NCBI GenBank assembly: GCA_045606465.1
Contig: JAZURZ010000028.1
Coordinates: 1 to 10,265, forward strand
DNA from: CAKSQL01 sp045606465
Lineage (GTDB): Bacteria; Bacillota; Clostridia; UBA1381
DNA length: 10,265 nucleotides
Direction: 5' to 3'
Part shown: in pieces, positions 5,797 through 10,265 of the stretch
How the letters are laid out: the number at the start of each line of letters is the position of its first letter
Numbering within the stretch: the stretch's first letter is position 1
Translations under genes and position numbers: made by a program
The notes under the pieces: generated by a model
Seen by the model: only the letters and a program-made list of their open reading frames with translations
Told to the model about the DNA's origin: nothing
Databases searched by the model: none

Positions 5797-7077
5797 TTAC
5801 CACACAAAATCAAATTCAAGGTCGCCTATTCTCACAGTGTCGCCCTCTTCTATTCCTTTTTCTTCAAGTGCGTCAATTACACCACGATTTTTTAAAGCAC
5901 GCTGGAAATATTGCAAGCTTTCCTCATCTGAAAAGTTGACACTGCCTCCTACTGCCTCTATCCACGAGCCTGAGATAACATACACGCCATTATCTATTGT
6001 TATTTCAAAGCCTTCTTGAGTTGTATCTATTCTTGTTTCCTCCTCAAGATCCATTTCAGGCTCATAGACAAGAATGGGCGGAAGCTTTTGTAAGGTTGCA
6101 TAAGCCTTTTTCATAAGCTCATCTACGCCCTTTTTGGTTGCCGCTGATATTTCAAAAAGCTCATAGCCTCTTTTTTTAATCTCTGCCTTAAAGTCCTCAT
6201 ACACCTTTTGGTCTTGTATTATATCAATTTTATTTGCCGCAACAATCTGTGGTCTTTTCTCAAGCTCCATGTTATATTTTTTTAATTCCTCATTTATAAT
6301 ATCAAAATCCTCAATGGGGTTTCTTCCCTCTATTGAAGATACATCTACAACATGGATTAAAAGCCTTGTTCTTTCAATATGCCTTAAAAACTCATGACCC
6401 AAGCCTACACCCTCGCTTGCACCCTCAATAATTCCGGGAATGTCTGCAAGCACAAAGCTCATATGCTCTGCAAGCTCCACCACACCGAGATTTGGCTCTA
6501 AGGTAGTAAAATGATAGTTTGCAATTTTGGGGTCTGCCTTTGTAGTTACCGAAAGCAGGGTGGATTTTCCCACATTAGGAAAACCTACAAGTCCCACATC
6601 GGCAAGGAGCTTAAGCTCCAAAACAACCTCTCTTTCAATTCCCGGCTGACCATTTTTTGCAAAATTCGGAGTTTGCCTTGTAGGGGTTGCAAAATGTGCA
6701 TTTCCCCAGCCGCCATTACCGCCTTTTATTAAAACCACATCTTCATCAGGGTCGGAAAGGTCGGCAAGCACACGATTAGTTTGTGCGTCACGCACTATGG
6801 TTCCGCAAGGTACATTTATTATAACGTCCTCGCCTTTTTTTCCATTGCAGCGCTTTCCTGCTCCGTCGCCGCCTTGAGAGGCTGCATATTTTCTTTTATA
6901 TCGAAAATCCATAAGGGTGGAAAGTCCTAAATCCACATGAAATATTACATTGCCGCCCTTGCCACCATCACCGCCATCCGGGCCACCCGCTGCAACATAC
7001 TTTTCACGATGGAAAGCTATTGCTCCATTTCCGCCTTTGCCTGATTTTATCACAATTTTTGCCTTATCTACAAACAT
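5797..7077 (-). CDS. obgE: Obg/CgtA GTPase
   Basis: An essential 426-residue GTPase of the Obg family, acting in 50S ribosome assembly and stress or sporulation control. The glycine-rich Obg fold is complete at residues 1-158 (KSGKGGNGAIAFHREKYV, then the repeated GGPDGGDGGKGGNV and GGNGGWGNAHFATPTRQ). The G domain has G1 GFPNVGKS (165-172), G2 FTTLEPNLG (190-198), G3 DIPG (212-215), G4 NKID (282-285) and G5 SAA (311-313). A C-terminal OCT domain (about 340-426) is present, as in many Firmicutes Obg proteins, and ends EFDFVW. Length is normal. The start at 7077 gives the family N-terminus MFVDKAKI and follows AAAGGA. The usual partners rplU and rpmA are not next to it here; the upstream gene is the large mannosyltransferase-like gene, and mltG follows. 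Confidence 0.97.
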   Translation of the reverse strand: MFVDKAKIVIKSGKGGNGAIAFHREKYVAAGGPDGGDGGKGGNVIFHVDLGLSTLMDFRYKRKYAASQGGDGAGKRCNGKKGEDVIINVPCGTIVRDAQTNRVLADLSDPDEDVVLIKGGNGGWGNAHFATPTRQTPNFAKNGQPGIEREVVLELKLLADVGLVGFPNVGKSTLLSVTTKADPKIANYHFTTLEPNLGVVELAEHMSFVLADIPGIIEGASEGVGLGHEFLRHIERTRLLIHVVDVSSIEGRNPIEDFDIINEELKKYNMELEKRPQIVAANKIDIIQDQKVYEDFKAEIKKRGYELFEISAATKKGVDELMKKAYATLQKLPPILVYEPEMDLEEETRIDTTQEGFEITIDNGVYVISGSWIEAVGGSVNFSDEESLQYFQRALKNRGVIDALEEKGIEEGDTVRIGDLEFDFVW

Positions 7078-7107
7078 TTTATATTCCTTTCAAACTTTAT
7101 TAAAATG

Positions 7108-7172
7108 AATAGATAAATGGAAAGAATAATATTAAATTTTGCAAAAAATTTATACCATTTCTCTTATCTATT
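7108..7172. repeat. Nested imperfect inverted repeat in the obgE leader
   Basis: AATAGATAAATGG (7108-7120) pairs with CCATTTCTCTTATCTATT (7155-7172) apart from a 5-nt bulge. Inside it, TAAATTTT (from 7133) can pair with AAAATTTA ending near 7152. In minus-strand RNA this structure would form about 30 nt before obgE. It is AT-rich, so stability is modest, but the outer arms contain GATA and TGG/CCA pairs that make it more than a simple A/T run. Confidence 0.4.
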
Positions 7173-7191
7173 ATCTTTTATTTCTTATCTG

Positions 7192-7235
7192 TTTATGTGT
7201 AATTGCAAATCTAAAATTTTGCAATTACACATAAA
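7192..7235. repeat. Perfect 18-bp inverted repeat after the GT-C fusion gene
   Basis: The arms TTTATGTGTAATTGCAAA (7192-7209) and its exact complement (7218-7235) flank an 8-nt loop. The repeat begins 3 nt after the stop codon at 7238-7240. A hairpin this long right behind a gene suggests a 3'-end structure, but the minus-strand RNA continues with ACAGAUAAGAAAU rather than a U tract. It is therefore not a standard intrinsic terminator. It may stabilise the upstream RNA, cause pausing, or bind a protein as DNA. Confidence 0.75.
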
Positions 7236-7237
7236 TC

Positions 7238-10204
7238 TTACGCCAAAACCCAGTCACGCATCCACTTTAACATTTCCACATATTCAGTGCTCACCGCAGT
7301 TCCGGTAAGCACTGGATAGAATGCTATAAACAATGCCACCACTACAGCTGCATATAAAATCGCCGCATACTTTACTTTTTTATTTTTTCTATACAACGTC
7401 AAAATCATGCATCCCGTCATCAGAACCACAAATGGTACCGAGGGAAAATAGTGATACATAAACATCGTTCTTTTTACCAAAAACCAAGGAAGGTAATTTG
7501 CAGCATATGCTATAAGCAGGAAAATGGCATTTTTGTCTTTTTTCTTTATTGCCATTACCACCATGAAAAGCGCCGACAAAATTCCAACCCACCACACTGC
7601 AGGATTTCCAAAGGCGCTTATTCCTGCCTTTGTGCCATCTGCAAAGCTTTTTGAGTAGTACCAGACAGGGCGCATTATTATGGGCCATGTGGAGCAATGT
7701 GACGAATAGGGGTGCTCGCTTTCCACTACTGTCTTTCCGTGATAGGTTAAAATATCCACCTGATTTTTCCATATAGCACCTATTCCCTCGCCATTTGCCT
7801 GAAGATATGGAATGTAGGAAAGGGCATAGATTACTATTGGAACTGCCACAAAGAACACAAGGCAAAAGATTATTGTCTTTTTTGCATAGTCGGGGAACAC
7901 CCCCACAGTTTCGCTCTTATCAGGGCTATTTTTAAATTGCTTATACTCCATATATCTTCTCAAAAGACTCATAAAAAATATCAAAGCAAGTCCGACTGCT
8001 GCATATATTCCTGTCCACTTGCAGGCTATGGCAAGTCCCATAGAAATTCCGCAAAGTCCCAAGGGCACAAAGGTCTTTTTAAGAGGTGTATGATAAAAGC
8101 TTTTTGAATAGTACCAATACATAAAAAGGTACATCAGCATAATAAAGAATGTGACATACACATCTATAGTTGCTATTCTTGTCTGGGCATAGTGCATGAA
8201 ATCGAAAGAAAAAATAACAGTTGTTATAACGCAAAGCCAGCTTTTTTTCAAAAGCATTTTTGCCATAAGATACATTAAGGGTACCATAAGCACACCAAAA
8301 AGCACACCTACACATCTCCAGCCAAAGGGGTTCATGCCAAAGGCTCTTATGCCTAAAGATATAAAGAATTTGCCAAGCGGAGGGTGAGTCCATTCATAAA
8401 CATGGAGTTTTTCTATAAATTCATACGCAGTTCTTGCATGATATATTTCGTCAAAATAGGTGCTGTTTTCATAAGTTTGTTCCTGAGGCACCAGCATATA
8501 TTCATCAAAAATTCCGCCACAGTCTGCCATATTTTTTGCCATCACCATATTTCCTTCACTGTCAAAGAAACAAAGCTCCCTTAAAAAGACAGTATCAGTT
8601 GCAGAAATTACGGCATAGTTTGCAAAAGTGTTCTCAAGGCTTGTATCCTTCCAGAAAAATACAGATGTATTATTTTCCTCAACACCCTTTACAAAGCTGC
8701 CATTTTCGTCATATAGCATAACCGACATACGTCTGTTTTCGTCCAAGGGATATGCTCCAAGAAAATAGCGTATGGACTTTATTTTAGTTTGTTCTTCAAA
8801 AATAATTTTAATTTCCTCGTTCGGATTTATTATATAATCACTCTCGGGAGCTCTTTTGTCGCCAAGATTTGAAAATCCGACAAAGGCATAAGCTACGGTT
8901 AACGCAACCATAAAAAGAACGTCAAGACGAGTAATCTTAAATTTCTTTTGTGGTTCTAAAGTTACACTTCTTTTTACCCTTTCTTTCCCAGCCGCCTTTA
9001 CGGGATTTGGAATTTGTATTTTTATATCCTTTTTAGGATTTTTTATTGCATATATTAAAAATGCATAAATTGCCAGATTTATTATGGATGCAACGGTCAC
9101 AATATTCGAGCGAAAATATGCCGACGGGTCTTGTTGGTAAATAAAAAGAATAAAAGCAGTGTTAAAAAACTGTGACGCTGTAACTAATGCATAAAGCCAA
9201 TATTTTTTTATGTCGCTTGCCTCAGCAAATGCAAAAAGCATAAGCACTATTGCTGGGAATGCATAGCGTTCGTGCATTTTTGTTGAGAAAATAAAGGTTG
9301 AAAAGCACAAAAATGCGGCGGTAAGGAAATATTTTCTCTCGCCCTTTTCTCTATGCATAATATAAAATGATGCAAGGGTTATCAAAATTAAGAATATATT
9401 ACCCATGATGCTTGTAAACAAATTAAGTTCTGCCCAATTCTGACCAAATGCCGCCCACAAATTAAAGGCATTGACTGTTGCATATGGATAGGATGCCAAA
9501 GTGTTTGCGTATTGTTTTGCCACCTCGCCTATTCCAAAAGGCAATGCTAAAAGCACCACAATTCCAACACTTACTATTGCGCCTATTACGCAATTTAAAA
9601 GCTTTTTAAAATCAAAATTTTTTATTGCCTCATCATATGTGGCATACATTAAAATGGGGGTGAACATAAAGCTTTGAGGCTTTATAAATATTGCAATGGC
9701 AAAGGCAAAGTATGCCCACATAAGCTTTTTTTGTTCTAAAAGCAAAATCATTGCAACCACTAAAATTGTCATAACCGAGTCAACCTGTCCCCAAAGCGAG
9801 GAATTTAGTATTGTTACGGGGTTAAAAATTAAAAATGCCGAAAGCCATGATGCATTAACAGACATTTTTTTCTTTGCGTAAGAATAAAACAGCAGTGCTG
9901 TCGCACAATCGCACAAAATTGCAGGAATCTTAATTAAAATAAGCTCTGCCGCACCTGATGCGGAAAATGTATTTCTTATCATTCCGACAAGCCAGAGAAC
10001 ATACATATATCCAGGGGGGTAGTCAGTAAAGGAATCGGAAGGATAAAATGCCGCAAAGCCATCTTTGAAAATCATATCCGACCAGGCAATAAAGCAGCTT
10101 ATATCGGTAGAATGTCCCCTATAAGCAGCAGCACATATAATTCTTATAAAAAAGCCTATAGCAAGCAAGCAGAAAAAAATCTTATTATTATTGCTCTTTT
10201 CCAT
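7238..10204 (-). CDS. Large fused GT-C glycosyltransferase: Gpi18/GT87-like module plus PMT (GT39-like) module
   Basis: A 988-residue polytopic membrane protein. Residues about 9-390 form a first GT-C unit: HSTD (31-34) in the first outer loop, TDYPPGYMY (60-68), SLWGQVDS (136-143), KPQS (175-178) and HERYAFPA (311-318). These are typical of Firmicutes Gpi18/GT87-like transferases. A basic linker (about 390-424), one helix (427-446) and a soluble, probably beta-rich segment (about 455-560) follow. The second unit (about 570-960) is PMT-like, with FDEIYHARTAYEF (catalytic-type D585 E586), THPPLGK (606-612), ATIDVY (678-683), CKWTG (728-732) and HCSTWP (836-841). Both units would use a polyprenyl-phosphate sugar and glycosylate outside the membrane; acceptors are unknown. 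The ATG at 10204 is preferred over a TTG at 10222, with CAGGT 10 nt upstream. Codon use and reading frame run unbroken across the fusion, so a frameshift artefact is unlikely. Confidence 0.85.
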   Translation of the reverse strand: MEKSNNNKIFFCLLAIGFFIRIICAAAYRGHSTDISCFIAWSDMIFKDGFAAFYPSDSFTDYPPGYMYVLWLVGMIRNTFSASGAAELILIKIPAILCDCATALLFYSYAKKKMSVNASWLSAFLIFNPVTILNSSLWGQVDSVMTILVVAMILLLEQKKLMWAYFAFAIAIFIKPQSFMFTPILMYATYDEAIKNFDFKKLLNCVIGAIVSVGIVVLLALPFGIGEVAKQYANTLASYPYATVNAFNLWAAFGQNWAELNLFTSIMGNIFLILITLASFYIMHREKGERKYFLTAAFLCFSTFIFSTKMHERYAFPAIVLMLFAFAEASDIKKYWLYALVTASQFFNTAFILFIYQQDPSAYFRSNIVTVASIINLAIYAFLIYAIKNPKKDIKIQIPNPVKAAGKERVKRSVTLEPQKKFKITRLDVLFMVALTVAYAFVGFSNLGDKRAPESDYIINPNEEIKIIFEEQTKIKSIRYFLGAYPLDENRRMSVMLYDENGSFVKGVEENNTSVFFWKDTSLENTFANYAVISATDTVFLRELCFFDSEGNMVMAKNMADCGGIFDEYMLVPQEQTYENSTYFDEIYHARTAYEFIEKLHVYEWTHPPLGKFFISLGIRAFGMNPFGWRCVGVLFGVLMVPLMYLMAKMLLKKSWLCVITTVIFSFDFMHYAQTRIATIDVYVTFFIMLMYLFMYWYYSKSFYHTPLKKTFVPLGLCGISMGLAIACKWTGIYAAVGLALIFFMSLLRRYMEYKQFKNSPDKSETVGVFPDYAKKTIIFCLVFFVAVPIVIYALSYIPYLQANGEGIGAIWKNQVDILTYHGKTVVESEHPYSSHCSTWPIIMRPVWYYSKSFADGTKAGISAFGNPAVWWVGILSALFMVVMAIKKKDKNAIFLLIAYAANYLPWFLVKRTMFMYHYFPSVPFVVLMTGCMILTLYRKNKKVKYAAILYAAVVVALFIAFYPVLTGTAVSTEYVEMLKWMRDWVLA

Positions 10205-10235
10205 TACCTTTTTACCTGACAAAAAATTTGAAGAA

Positions 10236-10264
10236 ATTATAATTAAAACAAATAAAATTATTAA
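10236..10264 (-). promoter_or_regulatory. Possible promoter of the GT-C fusion gene
   Basis: The minus strand carries a perfect TATAAT at 10236-10241, 17 nt from TTAATA (10259-10264), a 4-of-6 match to the -35 consensus. It lies about 32 nt before the start codon at 10204. The surroundings are almost pure A/T, and the window ends one base further on, so the call is weak. Confidence 0.3.
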
Positions 10265-10265
10265 A

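Noticed and set aside
7389..7865. A 158-codon open frame on the minus strand within the GT-C fusion gene
   Set aside because: It is a shifted frame of the fusion protein's C-terminal region. The real frame has PMT motifs and continuous membrane helices; this one has none.
7238..10204. Possible assembly or frameshift fusion of two adjacent glycosyltransferase genes
   Set aside because: The frame is open throughout, a linker and a soluble domain join the halves, and there is no internal start with a strong ribosome site at the junction.

Overview
The window looks like chromosomal DNA of a low-GC Gram-positive bacterium, most likely a member of Clostridia. This rests on AT-rich spacers, strong AAGGAGG-type ribosome binding sites, a Gram-positive lipoprotein signal, and the gene families present. 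No closer placement is justified. Every gene I can support lies on the minus strand, so transcription runs from high to low coordinates. I see no rRNA, tRNA, CRISPR array, insertion sequence or phage gene.

In transcription order, the first block is a 988-residue multi-membrane-spanning glycosyltransferase (7238-10204). It appears to fuse two GT-C type modules, the second of the protein O-mannosyltransferase (PMT) type. A perfect 18-bp inverted repeat follows its stop. Then come obgE (ribosome-assembly GTPase), mltG (endolytic murein transglycosylase) and a small coiled-coil/zinc-ribbon protein. This block ends at a strong intrinsic terminator (4085-4141).

A stand-alone hotdog-fold acyl-CoA thioesterase with a very basic tail follows (3547-4017). 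A third block has its own predicted promoter (3493-3519). It encodes a secreted protein with a copper-amine-oxidase-type N-terminal domain and a C39/papain-like cysteine peptidase domain, a DPM1/GtrB-like family 2 glycosyltransferase with two C-terminal membrane helices, and a ROK-family glucokinase. It ends at a terminator (344-379). At the left edge begins a lipoprotein gene with a near-consensus promoter and phased A-tracts upstream. It is probably a TAXI-type TRAP transporter binding protein and is cut by the window end.

Taken together, much of the window concerns the cell envelope. By inference, the family 2 transferase could charge polyprenyl phosphate with a hexose, and the large GT-C fusion could use that lipid-linked sugar on the outer face of the membrane. 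The two genes are in different transcription units, so this coupling is a hypothesis. obgE and mltG are ordinary housekeeping genes. Nothing here amounts to a clearly new system. The double GT-C fusion and the secreted peptidase-like protein beside the lipid-sugar transferase deserve the closest look.
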